Assembly (NCBI GenBank): GCA_964582415.1
Contig: CAZOSF010000052.1
Location: forward strand, 1-17,142
Source: CAZOSF01 sp964582415
Lineage (GTDB): Bacteria; Bacteroidota; Bacteroidia; Flavobacteriales; Flavobacteriaceae
Reading direction: 5' to 3'
Length of the DNA stretch: 17,142 nt
The position numbers and the translations under genes are program-made. Numbering within the stretch: the stretch's first letter is position 1; each line of letters begins with the position of its first letter. Under the pieces are notes generated by a model, which was not told where the DNA came from, did no database searches, and saw nothing but the letters and a program-made list of their open reading frames with translations. Positions 1 to 6,520 of this stretch are shown here, piece by piece.

Positions 1-111
1 AAAATGCCGGTTCCAAGAAAAAAGGGTTTCCCTTCGAAGTAACAGATGATACGCCCCTAGGAAGACCGTAAGTACAAGCGATGATTTTAGTAGATAACTG
101 AAAAATTCCAT
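1..111 (-). CDS. BlaR1/M56-family sensor-transducer, N-terminal fragment (cut by window edge)
   Basis: The minus strand reads 37 codons from an ATG at 109-111 to the window edge. They begin MEFFSYLLKSSLVLTVF and continue with a YHLLL segment, RRET and a WNRHF motif. This pattern, a first membrane helix followed by RRET-x-F-x-x-NR, is typical of the start of Bacteroidota BlaR1-like M56 metallopeptidases. These are membrane proteins that sense a signal and trigger cleavage of the partner BlaI repressor. The start lies one base after the blaI stop codon (TGACATG), so the two genes are very likely co-transcribed and translationally coupled. Only the first transmembrane helix is visible. The zinc site and any C-terminal TonB-like or sensor domain lie outside the window, so the signal it senses cannot be judged. 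Confidence 0.8.
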   Translation of the reverse strand, partial: MEFFSYLLKSSLVLTVFLGAYHLLLRRETLFSWNRHF

Positions 112-112
112 G

Positions 113-469
113 TCATTTTTTCTTTTCGATGATTTCCAGGATTTCACGTAGTTCTTCAGCGCTGATCTTTTCTTCTTTCGCAAAAAAGGAGACCATGCTT
201 TTATAGCTGTTGTTGAAAAAGCGCTCGGTCGCGGCGCTCATAAACTTTTTTGTATAGGACTCTTTGCTGACCAGGGGATGATACTGATGGGTCTTTCCAA
301 ATGCCTGATGCCCCACATAGCCTTTCTCTTCCAAATTGCGTACCATGGTGGATACGGTGTTGTAATGATGTTCACCCGGCAATAAAGCCATGATTTCTTT
401 CACAAAACCCTTTTCAAGTTTCCAGAGGGCCTGCATGATTTCTTCTTCTTTGTTTGTTAATCGCTCCAT
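113..469 (-). CDS. BlaI/MecI-family transcriptional repressor
   Basis: This 118-residue protein has the usual length and layout of the BlaI/MecI/CopY family. An N-terminal winged helix spans about residues 3-70 (LTNKEEEIMQALWKLEKGFV, then YNTVSTMVRNLEEKGYV, the recognition-helix region), followed by a charged dimerisation helix bundle to the C-terminus. Family members bind dyad operators as dimers and are inactivated by the M56 protease encoded next door. The gene is followed one base later by a BlaR1-like gene. Its promoter carries three tandem dyads, consistent with autoregulation. No beta-lactamase gene is visible, so the regulon is unknown. Bacteroidota have many such pairs that control genes unrelated to antibiotic resistance. 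Confidence 0.9.
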   Translation of the reverse strand: MERLTNKEEEIMQALWKLEKGFVKEIMALLPGEHHYNTVSTMVRNLEEKGYVGHQAFGKTHQYHPLVSKESYTKKFMSAATERFFNNSYKSMVSFFAKEEKISAEELREILEIIEKKK

Positions 470-473
470 GAGT

Positions 474-504
474 CAAACTTATAACTATATTTTTAGTTAT
501 ACAA
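474..504 (-). promoter_or_regulatory. Promoter of the blaI-blaR1 operon
   Basis: Read on the minus strand, a TTG (-33, at 504-502) is followed after exactly 20 bases by TAAGTTTG (481-474), a perfect match to the Bacteroidota -7 consensus TAnnTTTG. The blaI ATG starts only four bases after the -7 element, so the transcript is probably leaderless or nearly so. Confidence 0.75.
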
Positions 505-538
505 CTATTTAATTAGTTAAATAACTTATTTTTTAGTT
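483..538. promoter_or_regulatory. Three tandem dyad operators, probably for BlaI
   Basis: Three 16-bp dyads of the form AACTA-N6-TAGTT lie at 483-498, 503-518 and 523-538. The third has AACTT as its left arm. Their starts are exactly 20 bp apart (483, 503, 523), so all three face the same side of the helix. The first fills the spacer of the blaI promoter and the second covers its -33 element, which fits repression by a BlaI-type dimer. That BlaI is the ligand is inferred from position. Confidence 0.7.
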
Positions 539-568
539 AAATATTGTGTAAAAAAGAAAACAAGTGGG

Positions 569-600
569 TTGGAAAACCCTATGACATATTAGTATCTTCG
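569..600 (+). promoter_or_regulatory. Promoter of the cation antiporter gene
   Basis: TTG at 569-571, a 21-base spacer and TATCTTCG at 593-600 form a near-consensus Bacteroidota promoter (one mismatch to TAnnTTTG). The ATG follows five bases later at 606, again implying a leaderless transcript. It is divergent from the blaI promoter, and the third BlaI-like dyad lies 30 bp upstream of its -33. Confidence 0.6.
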
Positions 601-605
601 CAACC

Positions 606-1568
606 ATGAGTTTTTGGAGCATCCCCTTTATATTTTTGGGCTTAACCTTATTGGTCGTGGGAGGGGAGTACCTTGTACGCTCTTCTGTTGCCTTGTCGTT
701 TCGACTTAAAATTTCCAAAATGGTGATTGGTCTTACCGTGGTGTCTCTTGCGACCTCGGCGCCAGAGCTTTTGGTCAGCTTAAATGCCGCCATGGATGGG
801 TTTCCAGATATTGCCTTAGGGAATGTTATCGGGAGTAATATTGCCAACATCGGTTTGGTGTTGGGAATTACTGCTTTGATAGGCCCCATCATTATTGATT
901 CGGGTTTCTATAAACTGAATTGGCCGGTGATGATGTTCCTTTCCGGGCTATTGTACTGGATGTTGGCTACTGGTAATATCCTTACACAATGGGAGGGATT
1001 GGTTTTGATTGCTTTGTTGGTTGTCTATCTCTACTATCTCATAGCCGATGCAAAATGGAACCATCGTCACTTGGAAGATGCTGAGGAAGGGGTTGATACC
1101 ACTTTATCGAAAGTGTCGAATTTTAAAATCGTAACCTGGTTGGTGATTGGCGGGGCTGCGCTCTGGGGAGGAAGTGAGCTGTTGGTGGATGGTGCGGTAG
1201 ACCTCGCCCAATATATGGGAATAAGTGAAAGGGTGATTGCAGTTACGATGATTGCCGTGGGTACCAGTGTACCCGAACTTGCAGCCTCCATGATTGCGGC
1301 CTTTAAAAAGGAAAAAGCCATTTCTTTGGGAAATCTAATCGGTTCCAACATCTTTAATATCGCCTGTGTATTAGGTCTTACGGCGGTCATTCATCCCATT
1401 GAAGTCAAATCAAAATTGGTGTTGACGAACGATATTTTCTGGATGTTGGGCTTTGCCTTTATTCTTATCCCTTTGGCCTTTTTACCGCGTAAATTGATTT
1501 TCTCTCGCTACAAGGGATTGATCATTGTGATTGCCTATGCCCTATTTGTAGGTTTCGCCTTTTTATAA
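606..1568 (+). CDS. CaCA-family Na+/Ca2+ (cation) antiporter, YrbG-like
   Basis: This 320-residue inner-membrane protein has two homologous halves, as in the calcium/cation antiporter superfamily. The first alpha repeat has a TSAPELLVS motif and then GNVIGSNIANIGLVLG (about residues 51-86). The second has GTSVPELAAS and then GNLIGSNIFNIACVLG (about residues 218-255). The Glu residues in the two PEL motifs are the usual cation-coordinating residues. Roughly ten hydrophobic helices are visible, with a hydrophilic loop around residues 145-170, and the length matches bacterial YrbG-type members. It probably exchanges Na+ (or H+) for Ca2+ across the inner membrane. The exact substrate cannot be read from sequence. 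It stands alone, divergent from blaI. Confidence 0.88.
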   Translation: MSFWSIPFIFLGLTLLVVGGEYLVRSSVALSFRLKISKMVIGLTVVSLATSAPELLVSLNAAMDGFPDIALGNVIGSNIANIGLVLGITALIGPIIIDSGFYKLNWPVMMFLSGLLYWMLATGNILTQWEGLVLIALLVVYLYYLIADAKWNHRHLEDAEEGVDTTLSKVSNFKIVTWLVIGGAALWGGSELLVDGAVDLAQYMGISERVIAVTMIAVGTSVPELAASMIAAFKKEKAISLGNLIGSNIFNIACVLGLTAVIHPIEVKSKLVLTNDIFWMLGFAFILIPLAFLPRKLIFSRYKGLIIVIAYALFVGFAFL

Positions 1569-1636
1569 AACTCCATTTTTAGGGGTTGAAAAACCAAAAC
1601 CGGCATTTTTTTATTTAAACAAACTATTTTTTGGGG

Positions 1637-1669
1637 GTTATCAACATAAAATGTTATGGTATTGATAAC
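1637..1669. repeat. Nested inverted repeat upstream of glnN
   Basis: Perfect 8-bp arms GTTATCAA (1637-1644) and TTGATAAC (1662-1669) enclose a second inverted repeat AACAT-AAA-ATGTT (1643-1655). It sits about 40 bp upstream of the predicted glnN -7 element. It may be a regulator-binding site for nitrogen control or an end-of-transcript hairpin for the antiporter gene. No T-run follows it, which favours the former. Confidence 0.4.
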
Positions 1670-1707
1670 TTGCCCTAAAAAAAAGGGGGGTATTTTTTAA
1701 ATAAGTG

Positions 1708-1715
1708 TATTTTTG
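1708..1715 (+). promoter_or_regulatory. Predicted -7 element of the glnN promoter
   Basis: TATTTTTG matches the Bacteroidota -7 consensus TAnnTTTG, 31 bases before the glnN ATG. No clear -33 TTG lies at the usual spacing; a poly-A/poly-G stretch occupies that place, so an activator may be needed. The leader is A-rich, without a Shine-Dalgarno sequence. Confidence 0.5.
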
Positions 1716-1746
1716 TGCCGTAATTCTAAAATAAAAGCAAATTACT

Positions 1747-3933
1747 ATGTCTACCTTACGTTTCCAAGCCATCAGTGAAACCTTAAATCGAAAGCCGGTA
1801 CCCGTAACAGAACCGGAACGTCGCTCCGAAATATTTGGGGCCAATGTGTTTAATGAAAATGCCATGCGTCAATACCTTACCAAGGACTCATACAAGAGTG
1901 TGATGGACGCTATGGAAAAAGGAACGAAGATCGACCGCAGTTTGGCCGATCACATTTCCACTGGAATGAAGGAGTGGGCTATCAGCAAAGGAGCTACCCA
2001 CTACACCCACTGGTTTCAGCCATTAACAGGAGCCACCGCAGAAAAACATGATGCCTTCTTCGAACCCATCGAAGGCGGATTGGCTATTGAAAAATTTGGT
2101 GGTGGTCAATTGGTGCAGCAGGAGCCCGATGCTTCCAGTTTCCCGAATGGCGGAATTCGTAACACCTTTGAAGCTCGTGGCTACACGGCTTGGGATCCAA
2201 CGTCTCCGGCATTCATTTACGGGACCACCCTTTGTATCCCAACAGTATTCGTGGCCTACACTGGGGAGGCTTTGGACTATAAAACCCCTTTATTGCGTTC
2301 CCTTCAAACAATCGATCAGGCAGCTACTGCTGTGGCCAAGTATTTTGACAAAAATGTTGGGAAGGTGATCGCCACCTTAGGATGGGAACAGGAATATTTC
2401 TTGGTAGATCGAGCCTTGGCCGATTGTCGACCAGACCTTTCCATGTCGGGAAGAACCCTTTTGGGGCATTCCTCGGCTAAAGGACAACAATTAGACGACC
2501 ATTATTTTGGATCGATACCAACCCGTGTTTTGAATTTCATGCGCGATCTGGAAAATGAGTGTATGTTATTGGGTATTCCGGTGAAGACCCGTCACAATGA
2601 AGTAGCGCCGAACCAGTTCGAGTTGGCACCTATTTTCGAAGAAGCGAATTTGGCGGTAGACCATAATTCCTTGATTATGGACATTATGAACAAGGTAGCC
2701 GACCGACATAACTTTAAGGTGTTGTTCCATGAAAAGCCATTTGCTGGAATCAACGGTAGTGGTAAGCACAACAACTGGTCTTTGGCAACCGATACCGGGG
2801 TAAACTTATTGAGCCCAGGAAGTACACCGATGAAGAACCTTCAATTCTTGACATTCTTTATCAATACCATTAAGGCGTTGAATGAATATGAAGAACTGAT
2901 CCGTGCTTCCATAGCCAGTGCAAGCAATGATCACCGTCTTGGAGCTAATGAAGCCCCTCCTGCGATTATTTCGGCCTTTATCGGTTCTCAGTTGACGGAA
3001 GTATTGGATGAATTGGAAAAAGTAACCGATGGTAAATTGAGTCCGCAGGAGAAAACCGAACTGAAGTTGAACGTGGTGGGTAAGATTCCTGAAATCTTGT
3101 TGGACAACACCGATCGTAACCGAACTTCTCCTTTTGCGTTTACCGGAAACAAATTTGAATTGCGTGCGGTAGGATCGTCCGCCAACTGTGCAAATCCAAT
3201 GACCGTATTGAATGCGGTGGTAGCAAAGCAGTTGATGGAATTTAAGAAAGAGGTAGATGCGTTGATCGAATCCAAAAAGATGAAGAAGGATGATGCTATC
3301 TTCAATATCCTAAGAGAATATATTAAGGAATCCAAACGCATTCGCTTTGAAGGGGACGGGTATGGAGAAGCCTGGGAGAAAGAAGCCAAGAAACGTGGTT
3401 TGAGCAACAATAAAACGACACCAAAGGCTTTGAAGGCTAAAGTTTCCAAGAAAGCCATAGACCTTTTCAAAGAATTGGAGATCATGAATGAGGTAGAAGT
3501 TGAGGCACGCTATGAAATCGAATTGGAAGAATATGCTAAGCGTATCCAAATCGAGAGTAGGGTGTTGGGAGATATCGCAAGAAACCATGTCATCCCAACA
3601 GCAATTCGTTATCAGAATACCTTGATTGAAAACGTACGCGGATTGAAAGAGATCTATGGTACCGGATTCAAAAAGGTAGCTGGCGAACAGATGATTTTAA
3701 TCGAGAGCATCAGTGAACATATCGAAAAGATCAACAAGGGTATTACCGAAATGATCGAAGAACGTAAGAAGGCCAACAAGCTTACCCACGGAGATAAATT
3801 GGCAGAAGCCTATTGCGAAAAGGTGAAGCCGTATTTCGATGTAATTCGTTACCACTGCGATAAACTGGAGCTTTTAGTCGATGATGAGCTATGGCCATTG
3901 CCGAAGTATCGAGAGTTATTGTTTACCCGTTAA
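1747..3933 (+). CDS. glnN: Type III glutamine synthetase (GSIII)
   Basis: This enzyme makes glutamine from glutamate, ammonia and ATP and is the main ammonia-assimilating enzyme in many Bacteroidota. At 728 residues it has the GSIII length (types I and II are about 350-470). Visible family features are an N-terminal GSIII-specific region with THYTHWFQPLTG, a WEQEYFLVD segment near residue 215, HNEVAPNQFELAPIFEEAN near residue 283, GINGSGKHNNWS near residue 335 (the ATP/glutamate-binding HxNxS-type motif), and NRTSPFAFTGNKFELRAVGS near residue 457, followed by a long helical C-terminal domain. The ATG at 1747 gives a full-length N-terminus. The gene is monocistronic, ending at a strong terminator. 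The flanking inverted repeats hint at regulation, but nothing specific is recognisable. Confidence 0.97.
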   Translation: MSTLRFQAISETLNRKPVPVTEPERRSEIFGANVFNENAMRQYLTKDSYKSVMDAMEKGTKIDRSLADHISTGMKEWAISKGATHYTHWFQPLTGATAEKHDAFFEPIEGGLAIEKFGGGQLVQQEPDASSFPNGGIRNTFEARGYTAWDPTSPAFIYGTTLCIPTVFVAYTGEALDYKTPLLRSLQTIDQAATAVAKYFDKNVGKVIATLGWEQEYFLVDRALADCRPDLSMSGRTLLGHSSAKGQQLDDHYFGSIPTRVLNFMRDLENECMLLGIPVKTRHNEVAPNQFELAPIFEEANLAVDHNSLIMDIMNKVADRHNFKVLFHEKPFAGINGSGKHNNWSLATDTGVNLLSPGSTPMKNLQFLTFFINTIKALNEYEELIRASIASASNDHRLGANEAPPAIISAFIGSQLTEVLDELEKVTDGKLSPQEKTELKLNVVGKIPEILLDNTDRNRTSPFAFTGNKFELRAVGSSANCANPMTVLNAVVAKQLMEFKKEVDALIESKKMKKDDAIFNILREYIKESKRIRFEGDGYGEAWEKEAKKRGLSNNKTTPKALKAKVSKKAIDLFKELEIMNEVEVEARYEIELEEYAKRIQIESRVLGDIARNHVIPTAIRYQNTLIENVRGLKEIYGTGFKKVAGEQMILIESISEHIEKINKGITEMIEERKKANKLTHGDKLAEAYCEKVKPYFDVIRYHCDKLELLVDDELWPLPKYRELLFTR

Positions 3934-3950
3934 GTAACTGATATACAATT

Positions 3951-3980
3951 AAAAAAGGCTGTTTTGTACAGCCTTTTTTT
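3951..3980 (+). terminator. Rho-independent terminator after glnN
   Basis: GGCTGT (3957-3962) pairs with ACAGCC (3968-3973) around the loop TTTGT. A run of six A before the stem can pair with the run of seven T after it. This is a classical intrinsic terminator 17 bp past the glnN stop, and its A/T arms could let it work in both directions. Confidence 0.9.
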
Positions 3981-3993
3981 GTTTTGCTTAAAC

Positions 3994-4013
3994 AAACGAA
4001 AACGTTTTCGTTT
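3994..4013. promoter_or_regulatory. 20-bp perfect palindrome, LacI/GalR-type operator-like
   Basis: AAACGAAAAC followed by GTTTTCGTTT is a perfect palindrome with a central CG. Its core ACGAAAACGTTTTCGT resembles operators of LacI/GalR-family regulators such as the PurR box. It lies just downstream of the glnN terminator and some 430 bp before csgA1. No LacI-family gene is in the window, so the regulator is unknown. Confidence 0.45.
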
Positions 4014-4142
4014 TAACAAAAAATTAACATTTAAATCTTTGCCAAAATTTTGGGTAGTTTGTCGGACTTTTCTGATAACTCATCTAAAATGAAGGGTAGT
4101 ATTGTAGGAAAATACTTATTAAAATGTTCTTTTGCACTATGT

Positions 4143-4189
4143 TACGTATAAGTACGTATTGTTCCTTTCATATTTTTTTTCCATATTTG
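4143..4189 (+). promoter_or_regulatory. Candidate promoter of the curli operon with adjacent TACGTA repeats
   Basis: TACGTA (4143-4148), TAAG and TACGTA (4153-4158) form two palindromic hexamers one helical turn apart. They directly abut TTG (4159-4161), which is followed after 20 bases by CATATTTG (4182-4189), one mismatch from TAnnTTTG. This is the layout expected for an activator bound next to -33. If real, transcription starts near 4195 and csgA1 has a leader of about 250 nt. This is inference from spacing only. Confidence 0.4.
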
Positions 4190-4326
4190 TTCATGGATAT
4201 TGTTGCCTAACCAATGTCCGATAGTAACACCCCAAATAGAACTCTCCCCACCCGACTTATTCCTTGGTATATGGCCAGTAAATTTATGGTCCATTTTCTC
4301 CTCATCCCCAAGAAATAACAAAAGGG

Positions 4327-4345
4327 ATACATTAATATAATGTAT
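4327..4345. repeat. 19-bp inverted repeat in the csgA1 upstream region
   Basis: ATACATTA (4327-4334), spacer ATA, TAATGTAT (4338-4345): perfect 8-bp arms, about 100 bp before the csgA1 start. It is either a dimeric regulator site or, if inside the leader RNA, a hairpin. Confidence 0.5.
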
Positions 4346-4347
4346 TC

Positions 4348-4370
4348 TGAAGCGTAAATGCGTAGCTTCA
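4348..4370. repeat. 23-bp inverted repeat in the csgA1 upstream region
   Basis: TGAAGC (4348-4353) and GCTTCA (4365-4370) flank an 11-base spacer that itself repeats the pentamer GCGTA. It begins three bases after the neighbouring 19-bp palindrome, so the two could be stacked hairpins in a leader RNA or adjacent protein-binding sites. Confidence 0.4.
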
Positions 4371-4429
4371 TATCGTTCTTTATTTAAACCAACAATAATT
4401 TAAACAATAACCTTTTAACCTTTTAATTT

Positions 4430-4478
4430 TTTAAACCTTACAATTATGAGAAAATTAATGTTTAGCGCGGCGGCGCTA
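4430..4478 (+). repeat. Duplicated leader/signal-peptide segment, copy 1 (csgA1)
   Basis: This 49-bp stretch covering the last 16 leader bases and the first 11 codons of csgA1 matches 5461-5509 before csgA2 with two mismatches. The shared untranslated part TTTAAACCTTACAATT shows that the genes were duplicated together with their translation-initiation region. Confidence 0.9.
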
Positions 4479-5402
4479 TTTTGTGGAGCCCTAATGTTCG
4501 GGCAAGCGAACGTTAGCGATGTTTACCAACAAGGTAATGGCAACGGTTCTACAGTTTCACAAACCGGAAATGCGAACTATTCGGATGTGGATCAAATTGG
4601 TGATGACAACGCTAGTGATGTTACACAGAACGGTGTCACCAACGGATACTTGACCCGTCAAGAAGGAGATGATAACACCTCCACTGTTTCACAAGTAGGT
4701 AATAGTAATACCGGCTATTACGGTACCTATCAGCTTGGAAATGAAAACACGTCAACTACCAGTTCTCTAGGTGATTTCAACGATACGGGTACCCTTCAAA
4801 ATGGGAACAATAACTATGCAGAGATTGACCAAGTGGGTAACAGCAACGACGCCAATTACAACACTTCCTGGGGTTGGGGTATTCAACAAGTAGGTAACAG
4901 CAACACTTCTTTAGCAGGCCAGTACGGTAATTCCAACTGGGTAGCTATTGAGGTAATGGGCGATTTTAACTACGCTTGGGTATCTCAGAATGGTGATGCC
5001 AACACTTCATCCAACCTGCAAACCGGTGATAACAACTACATCGAGAACCTACAAATTGGAAATAATAACCTTTCCACTATTACTCAAACAGGTAACGGAA
5101 ACATTGGTGCAGCAGGTCAGGGATATCTTCCAGGAGATGATAACGTAAGTGATATCGATCAAACGGGTGATGGAAACTGGGGTGTAACCATTCAAATTGG
5201 AGATGACAACAATAGTGATGTCGATCAGGAAGGTGATTTCAATACTTCCGATGTTTGGCAAGAAGGTTTCCTTAATGGAAGCGTTGTGCTTCAACAAGGA
5301 GACAGCAACACTTCCGATGTAGACCAATACGGAAACAATCACTCAAGTATTGTTACTCAAATTGGAAACGGAAACGGTTCAACTGTTTATCAAAGCAACT
5401 AA
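4446..5402 (+). CDS. csgA: CsgA-like curli major fibre subunit, 26 curlin units (csgA1)
   Basis: This secreted amyloid subunit has a Sec signal peptide at residues 1-20 (MRKLMFSAAALFCGALMFGQ). From residue 22 onward it is built entirely of 11-residue units with consensus N-x-S-x-V-x-Q-x-G-x-x. I count 26 units, which would be about 13 two-strand rungs of a beta-helix, compared with five in E. coli CsgA. Three units are longer: unit 7 (13 residues), unit 11 (19, with a SWGWG loop) and unit 18 (14, with GYLPGDD). The mature part has one Arg and no Lys. The last 22 residues (GNNHSSIVTQIGNGNGSTVYQSN) are nearly the same in all three paralogues. It is the first gene of the curli locus and is followed by a hairpin terminator, so it is probably the most abundant subunit. 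Confidence 0.93.
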   Translation: MRKLMFSAAALFCGALMFGQANVSDVYQQGNGNGSTVSQTGNANYSDVDQIGDDNASDVTQNGVTNGYLTRQEGDDNTSTVSQVGNSNTGYYGTYQLGNENTSTTSSLGDFNDTGTLQNGNNNYAEIDQVGNSNDANYNTSWGWGIQQVGNSNTSLAGQYGNSNWVAIEVMGDFNYAWVSQNGDANTSSNLQTGDNNYIENLQIGNNNLSTITQTGNGNIGAAGQGYLPGDDNVSDIDQTGDGNWGVTIQIGDDNNSDVDQEGDFNTSDVWQEGFLNGSVVLQQGDSNTSDVDQYGNNHSSIVTQIGNGNGSTVYQSN

Positions 5403-5411
5403 TAATTTTTT

Positions 5412-5443
5412 AAACCTCATGCTTCGGCATGAGGTTTCCTTTT
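5412..5443 (+). terminator. Hairpin with UUCG tetraloop between csgA1 and csgA2
   Basis: An 11-bp perfect stem (AAACCTCATGC at 5412-5422 with GCATGAGGTTT at 5427-5437) is closed by the very stable cUUCGg tetraloop and followed by CCTTTT. It begins nine bases after the csgA1 stop. The short T-run suggests partial termination (attenuation) and 3' protection of csgA1 mRNA, rather than a full stop. Confidence 0.8.
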
Positions 5444-5460
5444 AACTAGAATTCAATTAA

Positions 5461-5509
5461 TTTAAACCTTACAATTATGAGAAAGTTAATGTTAAGCGCG
5501 GCGGCGCTA
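5461..5509 (+). repeat. Duplicated leader/signal-peptide segment, copy 2 (csgA2)
   Basis: It matches 4430-4478 with two mismatches, covering the translation-initiation region and the first 11 codons of csgA2. csgA3 shares only the start of the signal peptide (MKKLMFSA), so csgA1 and csgA2 are the closer pair at this end. Confidence 0.9.
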
Positions 5510-6439
5510 ATGTGTGCCTCAGTAATGATGGCGCAATTCAACACCTCTGACGTAGATCAGCAGGGAAATGGGAACTCGGCTACAGTAAGCCAGACTGGAT
5601 TAACAAATAATTCTGATGTTGATTCCTATGGAAATGACAACACTGCGAATATTACGCAGGTTGGGACCTCTAACGTTTCAGATTTAAATCAATTCGGCGG
5701 TGGAAATACTTCCACTTCTGATGACAACAGTTCCACTGTAAGCCAAAACGGAACGAGTAACTACTCTTTCAACTGGCAAGACGGTGATAACAACACTGCT
5801 TCTTTGGAACAAGATGGAACCACCAACTATTCTTATGTTGACCAATGGGGTCACGGAAGTACAAGTATCACTGATCAAGATGGAACTTCTAACAGTTCTG
5901 ATGTTCGTCAAGGATACAATGGTGCTAACGGTGGGCATGACAGTTATGTTCGTCAGTTAGGTACAAGTAACCAGTCTACTGTAACACAAACTGGAGGAAA
6001 TTCCAACTCTTCAGATGTTATTCAGTTTGGTGAAACTAACTGGTCTGACGTCGACCAAATTGGAAATGGTAACGATAGTTATGTGATCCAAGGACCGCAA
6101 GAAGACAACGTTTCTGATGTTGATCAAGTAGGTGACGGTAACACTTCTTTTGTTGATCAGTGGGGTGACAGAAACATGAGTTCTGTAACTCAAACAGGAG
6201 ATGGTAACTCTTCAACAGTGTATCAAGGACAAATTGATGATGATAACGTTTCCGACGTTGATCAAACAGGAGATGGTAACTACTCTTATGTATATCAAGA
6301 TGGTTTCTTGAATGACTCTGACGTTGATCAAATGGGTATTGGTAACAGCAGTACTGTAAACCAAGCTGGAAACAATCACATGAGCACTGTATATCAACTA
6401 GGTAACGGAAACACATCTACTGTTTCCCAAAGCAACTAA
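5477..6439 (+). CDS. csgA: CsgA-like curli fibre subunit, 27 curlin units (csgA2)
   Basis: A second secreted curlin paralogue of 320 residues. The signal peptide is residues 1-20 (MRKLMLSAAALMCASVMMAQ) and the repeats begin at residue 22. I parse 27 units of the N-x-S-x-V-x-Q-x-G type. Unit 6 is truncated to seven residues (NTSTSDD). Units 12, 14, 17 and 21 carry extra residues, giving short loops such as GYNGANGGHD and GQIDDD. The mature chain has three Arg and no Lys. The C-terminal cap GNNHMSTVYQLGNG...QSN matches its paralogues. It is less regular than csgA3, so it may play a different structural part (branching, capping or a minor subunit). That role is a guess. Confidence 0.93.
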   Translation: MRKLMLSAAALMCASVMMAQFNTSDVDQQGNGNSATVSQTGLTNNSDVDSYGNDNTANITQVGTSNVSDLNQFGGGNTSTSDDNSSTVSQNGTSNYSFNWQDGDNNTASLEQDGTTNYSYVDQWGHGSTSITDQDGTSNSSDVRQGYNGANGGHDSYVRQLGTSNQSTVTQTGGNSNSSDVIQFGETNWSDVDQIGNGNDSYVIQGPQEDNVSDVDQVGDGNTSFVDQWGDRNMSSVTQTGDGNSSTVYQGQIDDDNVSDVDQTGDGNYSYVYQDGFLNDSDVDQMGIGNSSTVNQAGNNHMSTVYQLGNGNTSTVSQSN

Positions 6440-6459
6440 TTAACAAATTAAAAAATTAA

Positions 6460-6506
6460 AGAAATGGGGGTGATATAAAGCCTTGGGCAACAACACCCCT
6501 ATTTCT
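6460..6506 (+). ncRNA. Long RNA hairpin between csgA2 and csgA3 (processing/stability element candidate)
   Basis: AGAAATGGGGGTG (6460-6472) pairs with CACCCCTATTTCT (6494-6506) over 13 positions, with one G-U wobble. The 21-base loop contains a small GCC-TTG-GGC hairpin. No T-run follows, so it is not a standard intrinsic terminator. It ends 14 bases before the csgA3 ATG, where it could block 3' exonucleases, direct cleavage or affect ribosome access. It is a structural element in the mRNA, not a separate RNA gene. Confidence 0.6.
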
Positions 6507-6520
6507 AATCTCACAACAAT

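Larger units (their letters stand above)
3981..4445. other. Palindrome-rich intergenic region before the curli operon
   Basis: No convincing gene is seen in this AT-rich gap. It holds, in order, a 20-bp perfect palindrome (3994-4013), two TACGTA hexamers 10 bp apart (4143-4158) directly abutting a possible promoter (4159-4189), a 19-bp inverted repeat (4327-4345), a 23-bp inverted repeat (4348-4370), and an AT-rich leader into the first csgA gene. Two small open frames exist: 20 codons from the ATG at about 4089 on the plus strand, and 50 codons at 4294-4142 on the minus strand. Neither has support beyond being open. The likely role of the gap is transcriptional and post-transcriptional control of the fibre genes. 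Confidence 0.6.

Noticed and set aside
1583..1615. Possible terminator after the antiporter gene (GGGGTTGAAAAACC followed by a T-run)
   Set aside because: The stem is only about four base pairs and is separated from the T-run by an unpaired CCAAAACCGGCA stretch, too weak to call.
4089..4151. 20-codon open frame on the plus strand (starts MKGSIVGKYLLKC)
   Set aside because: Too short to support, no clear promoter, and it runs into the TACGTA repeat. Only conservation in relatives could rescue it.
4142..4294. 50-codon open frame on the minus strand in the gap before csgA1 (starts MDHKFTGHIPRNKSGGESS)
   Set aside because: It looks faintly protein-like, but another minus-strand frame is open over much of the same region, there is no promoter or recognisable family, and it ends inside the TACGTA repeats. 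It may be a gene remnant or chance.
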